From Sclerodactyla briareus (lineage: Eukaryota > Echinodermata > Holothuroidea > Dendrochirotida > Sclerodactylidae): a stretch of 64,000 nucleotides of DNA. The notes under the pieces are model-generated. The model did no database searches and was not told where the DNA came from. It saw only the letters and a program-made list of their open reading frames with translations. The translations under genes were made by a program, and so were the position numbers. The stretch is from the NCBI GenBank assembly GCA_026419785.1, contig JAODTK010005906.1, positions 124,001-188,000 of the forward strand, written 5' to 3'. Positions 35,869-46,135 of the stretch are shown here, piece by piece (within the stretch, counting starts at the first letter, position 1; each line of letters opens with the position of its first letter).

Positions 35869-36145
35869 ACATCCAGTCAATCCTGATGGAGCACCTACCT
35901 TCCGCACAACCGGATGTTCTCCGGTTTTTAACATCGGCGGCGTGTATAACATCCTGACTCTGGAGAAACGAAAGTGTCTTGATCAGCTGGATAGCAACCT
36001 TCCTTATCAGAGGGAGTTTCTGCTGGATAACAGGGGGAAAAGATACAATTAGAAGAGGGTCTCGGAGACACACATCTCTCATTGTCTGACGTGGGCTTTG
36101 ATTAGTTGCAAATATAATTGATGACATGAAGGAATCAATGATTTC

Positions 36146-36757
36146 TTAAAGGACAACTGCAGGATGAATTATAAAGAGGCTAATAGATGGTGGAGAAAAA
36201 ACTGAATGCTTCAGACCAAACCGGAGTGTCATACAACTTTTCGTTACGAAGTACAGTCTCTGAAGTTTGCGCATGTGTATTTGCACAAGCATCCCATCCC
36301 AAGCCCAAAAGATCCCATCATTGCAATAATAAAAGATGACCCATACTTAGCAAAAACCCTGCCAAACAATTTTTGTTCTCTATTGAAATTCACACATTAT
36401 TTTCACTCGGAAAAGCATTTAGTCTAAGAGAGAGGAATGCTGTAGAGGGTTGGTAAGTGTTGATGGTTACTTTTGGTTAGAGACAGGCAACAGAAATTCG
36501 GCTAAATGTTGACTTATTCAACAAAAGAAACAATGAAATACATGACATAACTTCCCAGGTTGTCCACGTGTGACGTCATGCATTAATGCACGAATGGGAT
36601 GCTCCCCAATTTCCCTGTAAATAAACAACCAAACTTGACGGCTAATAAAGCTCCACATAAAACAATGTATTGAAATGTGTTTGGACCTATGGATACAGTG
36701 TTCCATTCCCCATGATCATAACTCTGATTGTTTCCAAGCCTGCAGCTGTCCGTTTAA
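36146..36757 (-). mobile_element. Complete TTAA-type MITE, copy 3, inverted
   Basis: It is flanked by TTAA at 36146-36149 and 36754-36757. The terminus AGGACAACTGCAGG pairs with CCTGCAGCTGTCC. The body matches copy 2 on the reverse strand: GCAGGCTTGGAAACAA, GCATGACGTCACACGTGG, AAGTTATGTCATGTATTTCATTG, TTCTTTTGTTGAATAAGT, AGACTAAATGCTTTTCC. The 612-bp length exceeds copy 2 by about 60 bp, mostly in the part towards lower coordinates. It keeps an intact CRE palindrome at 36571-36578. Confidence 0.88.
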
Positions 36758-36810
36758 ACTACCACTTTCAGTACCATAAGGAACTTTGATTGACATTGCA
36801 GCTAAAGCCT

Positions 36811-36935
36811 GTAGCACCGGCCCGACCAGACCTTGACCCGACCGAAACGAGACAAACTGTGGTTTTGACGACTTGTTTAGATGGTTTTGTCTAGTCTAGG
36901 TCGGGCCTAGTCGGGTCTAGGTCGGGTCTGGCGCA
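36811..36935. mobile_element. GC-rich foldback element, copy 1
   Basis: The left part GCACCGGCCCGACCAGACC with GACCCGACCGAAACG folds on the right part CTAGGTCGGGCCTAGTCGGG and TCGGGTCTGGCGC. A central CAAACTGTGG to GATGGTTTTG segment is the loop. It has no coding capacity. The ends resemble those of the element at 37419-37600, so both are taken as copies of one small foldback MITE. It lies 54 bp beyond the TTAA MITE. Confidence 0.6.
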
Positions 36936-37281
36936 GCTCCACATCGAGCAAACTCTCGCACGTACAAAACCCACAAAAAACTTGTCCAAATGCAAATGCG
37001 GCATTCACAGAACTGCACGCTTAGCACTAAATTCTTAATGTTAGATGATGATGTGAGGATGAAGACCAAAGAGAAAATATCTGCGAGAGAATGGATCCTA
37101 AATCTGGTGAAGGAGTCACATGTGAGAGTTTGATTTGCTTCCAAGGCGTGTAGGCCTACTGCATTTAAAGGTGCACACATGAAGCGTATAGGTCAACCAC
37201 AATCAGTTTGGGTACCATGCAGTAGGTGTTTCATCTATATAGGCCTGGAAGGTAACGATAGTTCAACAGGCTTCAGCCGGA

Positions 37282-37329
37282 TCACCTCATAGGTTGAATT
37301 TCTTTCTCCTGACCATCGGGCGCCGCCAT
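37282..37329 (-). CDS. Possible minus-strand start exon (MAAPDGQEKEIQPM)
   Basis: On the minus strand an ATG in AAGATGG context opens MAAPDGQEKEIQPM before closing at codon 16. A possible donor ATGAG|GTGATC lies at 37285-37284, just before the stop, but fits the consensus only partly. The ATG overlaps an AAGATGGCGGC motif (YY1 consensus), an arrangement common at animal gene starts. A CCAAT box is 45 bp upstream. Taken together this could be a first coding exon or a short upstream frame. No downstream exon was identified on this strand. Confidence 0.3.
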   Translation of the reverse strand: MAAPDGQEKEIQPMR

Positions 37330-37378
37330 CTTGACATGCGGTTATGCTCAGCTGCTTGGTGAAACGTATTCTCATTGG
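37322..37378 (-). promoter_or_regulatory. YY1 motif plus CCAAT box, possible promoter
   Basis: AAGATGGCGGC lies at 37332-37322 on the minus strand and CCAAT at 37378-37374. YY1 sites overlapping the start codon and an upstream NF-Y box are typical of TATA-less animal promoters. CpGs are locally frequent. It sits between two foldback elements. Transcription is not demonstrated. Confidence 0.35.
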
Positions 37379-37418
37379 CTGTATGCACCAGTTTTGTTGC
37401 GGTCGGGTTCAATGTTAC

Positions 37419-37600
37419 GCGCACACTGGCCCGACTCGACCGAGATGAGACCAAACTCGTCAAACTGCACAAACCAATATCAAACATGTTTTTTTAATCA
37501 CAAAACTTTTTTAAAACTTGTTTAAACCATTCTGAAGTGTGTCTCGTCCGACTCGGACAAAACTAAAGAATGGTCTGGTCTCGGTCGGTGTGCAGCGGGC
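37419..37600. mobile_element. GC-rich foldback element, copy 2
   Basis: The left end GCGCACACTGGCCCGACTCG with CCGAGATGAGACC pairs with the right end GGTCTGGTCTCGGTCGG and TGTGCAGCGGGC. The AT-rich centre carries two AAACTTTT-like runs. It has the same terminal style as 36811-36935, about 180 bp, and no coding capacity. I cannot assign it to a superfamily. Confidence 0.6.
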
Positions 37601-37604
37601 TTAA

Positions 37605-38470
37605 CTCTGTAATTGCCATAGGGACTAAATTCGACTTTTGCTACTACTACTTCCGTCAAGTGCCATAGTGACATAGTTAACATAATTGTTTCATCATGCA
37701 GAAATTCTAATATACAGGCTCTATCGTCAACATAGCTATTTTGTCAAAAATCCATATTGGAGAATTTTCTGTAGCTACATATGATAATGGCAACCCTGCA
37801 GTTTGCAATTTGCCAAGTTTTTCCCCCTGAAGTGTATCATGACAGGGGTTAAATTCGAATTTCAGAATAAATTGGCCGCAAAGCGAAAACTAACAGCCAT
37901 GGTCTCTGTGGTTTAAGGGGCACAGGGTAGATTATTAGAGATGCCGTTTAGTTCCATCTAAGAAAATGGGCAAGTGCCTGGGTTACTGCCGAAAATTGGT
38001 GGCCACCATTATTGAAAATCATCACATTGTTAATTAATCATAGTTTTATATTCGAGATCAAATTTTCTCTTCCAATACCCTTCTCAGTCTCCCTTCAAGA
38101 CAACATATTCAAGACTGGTCCAGACCCTGGTCCTCGTTCTATAACACTATAAATCACACCCCATGAAAAAAGAAAAGAAAATTGTTCATCGACCCATAGT
38201 AAACCTTGCATTCTCATCGACGTGAAATAGCGCCACCATTTCATAGTAGTTGGTTATCAATGATTTCTGTCATTGGATGTGGCATTTCGATATTGGCAAC
38301 CTCCAAGAACTTCAGGCAGGGGGTAACCATATTTTGGTCTTGGGGGTTTTTGAAGGTTGGAACTCAAGGAATGCACCCTCATAAATGCCTCACCCTCCCA
38401 TTGGCAAAATAAGTCAATTTAATAGAGCCCCTAGACCATGCTGCTTTCAATATTCACTAACTAACAGCTC
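37605..38470. other. Non-coding stretch
   Basis: No gene, recognised repeat or structural RNA was found in this stretch. Confidence 0.35.
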
Positions 38471-38479
38471 AAACCTCTC

Positions 38480-38610
38480 TACTGAACTGCCACAATTGGT
38501 TGGTTTCAAAATGTATTGATCACCTTTGGTCATGAGGGGATTTGAACTCCCAAAGCAAACCCCGCCCCCTCCCCTTGTGGCATACGCCAACTGACTGCAG
38601 GTAATGTCTG
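38480..38610 (-). repeat. tRNA-derived SINE, 5' part
   Basis: On the minus strand CAGTCAGTTGGCG (A-box region, 38586-38597) precedes GGGAGTTCAAATCCCC (B-box region, about 38538-38552), followed by TCATGACCAAAGGT. The post-B-box phrase resembles CATACCAAAGATTTT after the B-box at 48784, so the two are probably one SINE family. The body fades towards 38480. Confidence 0.6.
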
Positions 38611-38677
38611 AGTGTAAAGATGCGCAGTGTTATGCCACAATTTTGGAATCAATCGCATGAACCCCAACCCCCTGACG

Positions 38678-38698
38678 CCCCCCCCCCCCCCCCCCCCC
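38678..38698. repeat. 21-bp poly(C) tract
   Basis: An uninterrupted C run just beyond the SINE head, read directly from the sequence. Exact length may be unreliable. Confidence 0.9.
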
Positions 38699-38699
38699 T

Positions 38700-40330
38700 C
38701 CTCTGGATTCCCAAGGCATGGTCAGGTCAATATGGGTCATTGATGATGAAAGTGTGTCAATGGTCAGTCACAAAGCTGACTCTGGGGGTGTGAGATGGGC
38801 AGCTCTTGAAGATGACTAAAATGTATTTGGAGTGTTTTCAAAACACATAAAATGCGGCTTCCCTCCTCAGTCATCAAGCTCCTAATTAGAAAGTCAATGA
38901 GTTTCAGTTGTAGTCCTGCATGTTGTACAGTAAGTTGCATGATCAGCTTTAATTATATAGACTCACATTCGTTACAATGTGCAAGCAGCTTTGTATGCAG
39001 TGCTAAGCGAGGCTATACGGTCAACTGCATGCATATTAAACTATTCATGCTGGCAGGTCCTGCGCAGTGTTCACTGTGTGTACCTCACTATTAACATCTA
39101 ATGGGTAAAAACGGTCACACATTAATTTTGTTTATTCTATGTACATGCATGAAACAGCAGTCTCAAGAAACGATCACAAGAAATGTTTGCATTAAGGAAT
39201 TCTTGGTCAATATCTGCCAAAATATCAGAATCTCTTTTTGACGGTTGCTACCAATGATATATGGACAGGGGCACTTTTCTTCAATCTGGGGGTGTTCTTT
39301 CGCCCTCCTCAATGTAATTTTGAGTGCCCTTCACTTTTCAAGTGCAAAATCGCACTCCGTCCCAGTGTTTTCCAAACGATTGTGCTTTCAAATGGAGAAG
39401 GGAATATTGTGGAAAAATTCATACTTATTCCGCAGGAGCTTTATCATAATCTAGGACTGTTGCAAGGAGGAGGGTACAAACGACAATAAGGGAGAAAAGC
39501 AAAGCAGTGTATCGCAGCCGGCTGAGCATGAATCTCAGTAGTTTTGGGTTGAGGTTGAATTGTTGTGCCTTCTCTCATCGTATATATAACTGGTTAATGG
39601 CAATAACTACCCTCTTGCTGTTCATTGTTTTGCAGCGAAAGTCCTCAGTGGGGACGTGAAAATCATTTTCGCCGCTAAAATTAAAACATATTTTTCATTG
39701 TTAATAATTTTCTGTAGTAAGTACTGAATTAGGCCTATAAAGATATTTTTCCACTAAATTACTTAGCCTCTAACGTTGGACCTATGGTACAAGGTGCATG
39801 ACGTCGACGATGACCTAGTCGGTAGGCGGAACTTAATGCATGATTGATTGCTAGTTCATTCAGCTAATGCATATGCATCGGATACCTGCACGAACAGTGC
39901 TACAAGACGTCAGTAGTGAAACATATCTAGGAACGTACTGATCTAGATAGGGCCGTATAGATCTATGTGAGAAGCACAAAATTTAGTCACAGTCACGGCA
40001 TCTTGAACAAGACTAGAATCTCAGGGGCTTCTCGGCTGAATGAATGGGCACCGATGACAACTGCCCCTATACCAAGTGGCATTAGTAACACATAACAATA
40101 TTTAATGTTGCATGATGACAAGATGTTCCAGTCTTACACAATATCGCTAGCTGTATCCACCCGCTGCTTCCATGTCACCCCGGTTTTCTTCCAGGCAAGT
40201 AGTGACTAGGACTGAGCAACCCCCACCCTCTGCCAGTTCCTGATTACAGCTAATTTGTGGCAAACACCAGCTATGAAGGCTGTCCCAATAGTCAACCCCA
40301 ACACACAAGATCCTGTAGTGACAGAGCAAT
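38700..40330. other. Non-coding stretch with one insertion-family fragment
   Basis: 39226-39390 (ATCAGAATCTCTTTTTG, GGGGCACTTTTCTTCAAT, CGCCCTCCTCAATGTAATTT, AATCGCACTCCG, TGTTTTCCAAACG) matches the right arm of the 25.4-27.1 kb insertion in the same orientation. The two open frames across it follow from this. The rest shows no gene or recognised repeat. Confidence 0.5.
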
Positions 40331-40332
40331 CT

Positions 40333-42440
40333 ACAAATGTCCAATTATCCTGGTTAACAACACAAGTAGTTCTTCTTCTTCAGAATGCCTAATGTTCAAA
40401 TGCTCCTGAACAAATTTGTTAGACCCGTTGCTCCTATATTTTTCCCACATGGTTATATTTCATTTGACATTCATTCTTGACATTTCCAGCTCTCAAATGA
40501 CAGGATGGCACCTCCCTATCATTCTCTTATCATTCTGAATGTTTTCAGTCTGACACAGAAATGTCCAATTATCTGCTATTAGTTTTGCAGTATCCACAAT
40601 TCTAAACTACATAGTACATACCAGACCCACTTTACGCCACTTATTTACATAGAGCTGTGATTTACTGGTTTATCTATTTGCACATGATTCATCCATGTTC
40701 ATCACTTGGCATCATTATTTGGAATTCAATTATAAACTCAAATACACCCTGTTATTCTGACACAGAAATGTCCAATTATTGGCTAATAAGTACTTTTTCA
40801 TCCCTAAGTTAATTCCCCTGCGTAGGTCCTCGACAGGAATCTACGGTAGGTAGGCGCAATCATTGGTACAGCATGCACGTTCAACAGGTGGAAAAACTTC
40901 AACATCCAACTAGAAGCTGCATGCATAATCTTCCTTGGCCCAAAAATGTCCAATTATCATTTTATCAGCAGTTAATCTTTTTAGGCTGCCTTGCGATTAA
41001 TGTCACTGAATCGATTGCAGAGCAAAATGCTCCTCAAATTGGGCCAACATGCTTCCCAGACCCACTTTGCATGCAGCTATACTTTCGATTCAACAGGTAG
41101 ATTTTTTGTTTCGTTATCTATTCGCACATGATTTATCCATGAGCACCACTTAACATTATTTTGTGGAATCCACATTGAGTGAAAATACACCTGTTATTGT
41201 GACACAGAAATGTCCATTTATTCGCTGATCAGTACTTTATTATTCCTCTTGCGTGAGTCTTTGTTACTTCGTTGGTAAGGCCGGCGTCTTCATCGGTGAA
41301 AGAGGGGCGCTATCGAAAGTCACTTTATTATTATTTATTAAGAAGGTGTAACATCAACAGACCTGTTCAACATGCAACCCCCAAGTTGGGATAACACATG
41401 CCGTCGTCCAACAATCTGACCCAATTACCATTTATTAACACTCGGCTCTTTTCACAGGCTCGTAGATATGGCCTCCTAATATTCGTACATTTCAAACACA
41501 GAGTGGAATTGGGTCCAAATTCTTTTGGCAAACCCGCAAAGTCATCATAATACAACAGAGGTTTCATTTTGAACATTCATCAAATTCATGCAAGACGGCT
41601 TTTATATGAAACTTAAAAGCGTTAGTAACATAAGGACGGGACAATACTTCCTAAACATCCTGTCCATTGTGTAACGTTCTACCTGACATAGAAATGTCCA
41701 ATTATCTGCTACTAACCACTTCACTCCACATGTAACTAGGTCAAAATACTTGATAGTACATGACAAGGACAGATTCTTTCTCATCATTACAGCACGCACT
41801 GTGTAACAGGCGGAAAAACTAAGAAAACGGGCTAAATTATCCGTCTGCAGGGTAATTGAAAGTTTGTCCAATCCGATTATCCCTTTCAGTGTTCAGTCCT
41901 TGCTCACAGCTTGCATACATGTGGCCTAATGGTCTCTTGAAAAATAGACTGAATGAATGAGACCAGATCGACTGCTCCAGAGATCTGCTCTATATGCAGT
42001 AATATGGCTATAAATCATTGAGCCTTACTTCACACATTCATGTGCCTGACTGTACTTCCAGAATGCAATAAAATAACACGACCGTGGCATACCTACCGGG
42101 GAGGGGGGGGGGGGTGAAAGGGACCCATAAAAAATTTAAAACCACACAAAAACTTATTTTTTTGGCCATTTCAGTACAGGTTTGCAGAGCTCTGTTATCA
42201 GCAAATTGCAGCAGCATGTACCTAGGGGCTCATAAATTGTACTATTTGCCATAGGGAGGGTGGAGGCCATTTATGGGGGCGCAATTCCCTTAGTTCCGAC
42301 CTCAACCCCCCTCCCCCCCCCCAAGATAATTCTCTTTGTGCACGCCTGAACAAGACAATCATCCCGGCCCCTCCCTTTGGAATGTTCAACTGAGACAGCA
42401 ATGTTTAATTATTGGCTGAACAGTTCTTTATTTTATGTGT
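40333..42440 (+). repeat. Degenerate repeat marked by TGTCCAATTAT
   Basis: The phrase GACACAGAAATGTCCAATTAT, usually followed by CTGCTA or TGGCTAAT, recurs at about 40337, 40555, 40756, 40945, 41201, 41683 and 42390 with decay. Between the third and fifth, a longer block also repeats: GCACATGATTCATCCATG, CACTT-CAT-ATT, TGGAAT-CA, AATACAC-CTGTTATT. The phrase AACAGGTGGAAAAA recurs near 40884 and 41808, and again at 43845. Spacing ranges from about 190 to 480 bp, so the array is irregular. Confidence 0.65.
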
Positions 42441-42480
42441 AAACGTCACAGTGGCATACAGCAAGGGAACGGGATACTTG

Positions 42481-42870
42481 AGGTAATCAGAGAGCGTAGT
42501 TGGCCTAATAGGTTAGCGTGTCGTCGACCTTGTTCACCCAGTGGTTTTGCGGTTCGAGTCCGGGTCGCGTTGTACCCCTGAGGCAAGTTTGCTTTATCTC
42601 GATTGCTGTCACCCACCCAGGTTGTAATGGGTACCCCTGCTAGGTAACTTATATAGCATTGCGCTGTATGTGGCTGCACCTATGGCATGTGGCATAACTT
42701 TTCATGGTGCCAGGTGCGAACAGCAAGGGTTTGGTGCACTAATAAGTGTGGGTGTGAAACGTTACCATGAGCAGGGTAATGATTGTGAAGTGCTTCGAGA
42801 TGTGTTGCCACATGTAAGGCACTATAAAAATCGAATAATTATCAAATTATTATCATCCATTCACTCCATT
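42481..42870 (+). mobile_element. tRNA-derived SINE, well preserved
   Basis: The internal pol III promoter is clear: A-box TGGCCTAATAGG at 42501-42512 and B-box GGTTCGAGTCC at 42551-42561, correctly spaced. The tRNA-unrelated body runs to a tail AAGTGCTTCGAGATG, GTAAGGCACTATAAAAATCG and AT-rich repeats ending ATTATTATCATC. Such CTTCGAG...CACTATA tails are shared with CR1/L2-type LINEs in many animals, which supply the retrotransposition machinery. The head is not a functional tRNA because its stems do not close. Open frames on the minus strand here are by-products. Confidence 0.82.
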
Positions 42871-45075
42871 GCAACAAGTGAACTACGAAACATAGGCCGT
42901 TCGTGGTTTAGTGAGCATGCTCACACACTGAACAAGTTTCGTGGGAATAGATGAGAGATATTCCCCCCAGCAATTCGTACCGCTTATTTTTAATAAACTG
43001 TACCACTATTTGAAAAGGCAATCAATTCATCCCATGGTTTTCGGATGTTAATCTTTATCATGCTTAATTAAAATCGAGGGTGGGCTTCATTTTGGCCTCC
43101 ATTTTGTGTTTGGCCAAAGTGACGGTATGAGATGAAACACCCTTCTTCTAGTCTATACCAGGACAACATCTGCAATATAAGTTGTGGTTCAAATCAAGGC
43201 ACCTGATTGGCTGAGATAATAGCATTTGGGACTTTTTGGTTTGCAGAGTGCCCTTATTGGCAACATATGTGGCCTACAGCATGATAAAAGGGGTTAATGT
43301 TATAAGTATGGGGAGAATCTTAAAATTTTTTGCGTTGGCAAGATTTGCAATTTTTGCAGGGGAGTTTCGAAAGATCATTCTGAATACTGTTAGTTCAACG
43401 TCGAACTGCCATTGTTCCCCCCCCATGAAATTTGACACAATATCATTATCATCACATTACAACTGTAACTCCCCGAAATGGCTCATTATTGCACTTCAGT
43501 ATGGGCCACGGTCCAATTTTGAAGTGCCTGAGGGCTAATTACAAAGTAGCCATGAAACCTGATACTTTTCACACAAATTTCACGAGTTTCATATGGACAT
43601 TTCACAGTTCAGGGCGTCCCAAAATACCCTGTCAATGGAGGTCCGACTGTTTTTTGCACACAATGATTGATATTCCTTAACAGGCCTATGTGAATTGGGC
43701 GACAGGCTGCCCACTCAGTGCCCTAGCTCATCCCCCCCCCCCTCTCCCGCCCAGACAATCCCTCATGTCCCTACTACGCTACGTCCCCAGGCTACACAGA
43801 CGATTAAGGACATGGCAGGGCAGGATTGGTCCACCATGCAGGCTCAACAGGTGGAAAAATTGCCCCAGAAAACAGGCTAATCCTCCCTAACGATAACGAG
43901 TATCCTCCCTACCTGAAATGCTAATTACCCTGTCACCACCAAGCATTTAGTTCTTGCACATTCAATTTTTTCCCCTTTGGCATCAGTTGCAAAATGTCTC
44001 TCAACGGGCAGAGCTGCTCCACAAACCCCACTTCAATGCCCCAGTTTGGGGCAGAAGTCGAGTTTGACTATACCTCTGAACATTACTGTCTTCTCTCTCT
44101 TGTCAATTTTGCTCCTGAAATATGCCACTCCAGTATCCCTGTTATTTGATTTACGTTGATATTCAAGAATTCACACAAGATTAGCTGAGAACGTCCAGGT
44201 ATTGGGAACTGTCTCTGTGGCACTCATGTCCATTAATAGGACAATCAATCTGTCTTCTCCACCATAGATATACAGAGCCTCATTCCCTAGCCCTCTTTGG
44301 TCTTTACGGCTCAGAATGACAGAGATAGTTCCAGTTCTCAAGTCTTCAGATACCCAAGTTACTCATAATTTTCCGATGTTACATGTGTGACAATTGGTTG
44401 CCACTTGAATGTTATACAGGTGGTTCCAACATCACTCCTGCTTGCCGGAACCTGTCATCATCCGACCAATCTTTTCTGTCATCAAATATCCCTCTTTAAT
44501 GTTCAAGGCACTTTTCAATTTGTTATCATACCATAGGGTGGGGTTTGGGAATGGAAGGGCAGAGTGGGGTAGGCCATTACATGTCTATGGTATTCCAATT
44601 TTCCTGCCTGACATGAGAGCAGATTACAGGGTGATTTCTTGACAGTCTTGAAATTTGAAAAACACAACAAGAAAAACAAGGGAAGAAGGGGAGCAAGTGC
44701 ATGATAGGAAGCGTAAAGTTGGCAGGCTGAGCATGGACCATATACACACAAATCTGTATGGGTTTGAACTGCTTTATGCGAACCATAGTTAACGAACACA
44801 TTCTCAACTTTTCTGAATCCATTTCTCTCATCAACGACCAACAGTAATGGTTTGACAATGCCCGTCTCCTTTTGTTTTTCATTTCTTTATAAACTTGCGG
44901 AGCATGAGGATCACGCAATCTATTCCCTAAGGCCCTGCAAGAGTGCAGTCTTGGATACTACATAGTTCTGACAGCTCTATTCTTCACACCATATCCGCGG
45001 AAAGCAATGTCTCTCACGGTACCCTGACTGGGGGTGTGGGGTATCACCCTCAGACGTCCAACTTTCAACTTGGGC
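42870..45075. other. Non-coding stretch with stray repeat fragments
   Basis: 43790-43880 contains the AACAGGTGGAAAAA block of the 40.3-42.4 kb repeat. 44928-44985 (AAGGCCCTGCAAGAGTGCAG, TCTTGGATACTAC, TCTGACAGCTCTATTCT) looks like a single diverged unit of the 23.3-27.9 kb minisatellite. No coding gene was recognised; overlapping frames on both strands at 44515-44918 lack any motif. Confidence 0.45.
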
Positions 45076-45079
45076 TATC

Positions 45080-45228
45080 CCCCCTAGTTGTCTTTCTTGT
45101 GCTGATCACCCAGCGAGAGCATGCGGCATGTACCAACTTTTTTGGAGTTTTTGGAGTGATTACCCCGGATTCACCCGGATCTTCCAGTTGTAATGCCGAC
45201 GCTCTACCACCTGGGCCCACACTGTGAC
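45080..45228 (-). repeat. tRNA-like SINE head, minus strand
   Basis: Minus-strand GCCCAGGTGGTAGAGCGTCG (A-box region) is followed by ATTACAACTGGAAGATCC and GGGTGAATCCGGGG, a poor B-box. The phrase TAGAGCGTCGGCATT is shared with the plus-strand head at 45.7 kb, so they belong to one family in opposite orientations. Confidence 0.5.
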
Positions 45229-45329
45229 TGGAGGCGCTCATCTTTCTTCGGGTCATGGGTCATCGACTCTTTTGGTGACAGTGAGGGTCATTGTCCTTGA
45301 TTTTCGGAACCCTTGATCGCATATGGCAT

Positions 45330-45640
45330 GCTGAACTTCGTACTAGACTTCCTGCATTGGTTCCATTTTCTAGATCTCACCTTGGACCATCCACAAATTT
45401 CTCACCGTCACCCTATCGCTATTGTGGGTAGATTGATCTCTCTCAGAGCCTTCTCCATATCAAGGTTGGTGTTCCTCATGGTGGTTGTTTTTTTCTTTTC
45501 CCCACTACACTTTGTCCTCATCGTCACTAACAACTTTCTCACTCTACTGTTATTATTCCATTGCAGATGACTCTACCCCTTCCCATCCACTCCGACTCTT
45601 GTCCCATAAACGACATGATTTGGCATTACCGTAACTAATT
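45330..45640 (+). mobile_element. LINE fragment A: reverse-transcriptase core
   Basis: Conceptual reading gives AFSISRL / KVGVPHGGCF followed by FSPLHFVLIV and, further on, a DDSTP-like block. This corresponds to the GVPQG...SPTLF...ADDST segment of an APE-type non-LTR reverse transcriptase (compare LINE B at 47756-47860). Reading requires frame changes, so it is a decayed fragment. Only about 300 bp are recognisable, flanked by tRNA-like heads on both sides. Family: the same Jockey/I/CR1-like group as LINE B, to judge by wording of the motifs. Confidence 0.6.
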
Positions 45641-45654
45641 TGTTGCTCATCAGC

Positions 45655-45795
45655 ACATCAGACTTGAACAATATTTTTGGAATGGGGCACCGAGTGGTGG
45701 CCACAAACTAGAGAGCGTCGGCATTTCACCCAGGAGACCGGGGTTAGGTCTCCTGGGTGATATTATAGGTGGTAGGCAACTCTTGTTTTGCCGCC
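45655..45795 (+). repeat. tRNA-like SINE head with strong hairpin
   Basis: GGGGCACCGAGTGGTGG and TAGAGAGCGTCGGCATTT form a tRNA-like A-box region. Next comes a perfect 14-bp hairpin: TCACCCAGGAGACC at 45726-45739, a 7-base loop, and GGTCTCCTGGGTGA at 45747-45760. The loop and right arm replace a normal B-box. The sequence stands immediately before LINE B. Confidence 0.5.
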
Positions 45796-45799
45796 CGGG

Positions 45800-46135
45800 G
45801 AGCGGTACCACCGCGGACCTGGGTGCCTTTAGTGATGTTCTATGCGTTTCAGGCCCCTCTTATGCCTGTAAACATTTGCATCATACAAGCTCTCGGGGTC
45901 GGTCCGGTCTTATGAGGACCCTGGAAAGGTCCTGGGTTTACCCCGGTTTCGCCGTGATACCATGGTTCTTTTCTGGGCATGAGGATAAAGGTGGAGGTCG
46001 TGCGCTGCAGGCATGCCGTCAGATAGTGCAGAGGCCCAGAACCCCGGGTGGTAGCGGCTGGGAGGATGCCTTTCATCTTGGCGTACGTAAAATCCCAGCA
46101 CCCTCCTTGCTAGTTCGGACTAGGGTCACCTAGGG
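45800..46135 (+). other. Region between tRNA-like head and LINE B
   Basis: GC-rich DNA with a 116-codon open frame on the plus strand and two overlapping frames on the minus strand. It may be the 5' untranslated part or a first open frame of LINE B, but I see no zinc knuckle or other first-ORF signature. Left unassigned. Confidence 0.35.

Noticed and set aside
42490-42575. Functional tRNA gene
   Set aside because: A- and B-boxes are good but acceptor, D and anticodon stems do not close and a SINE body and tail follow.
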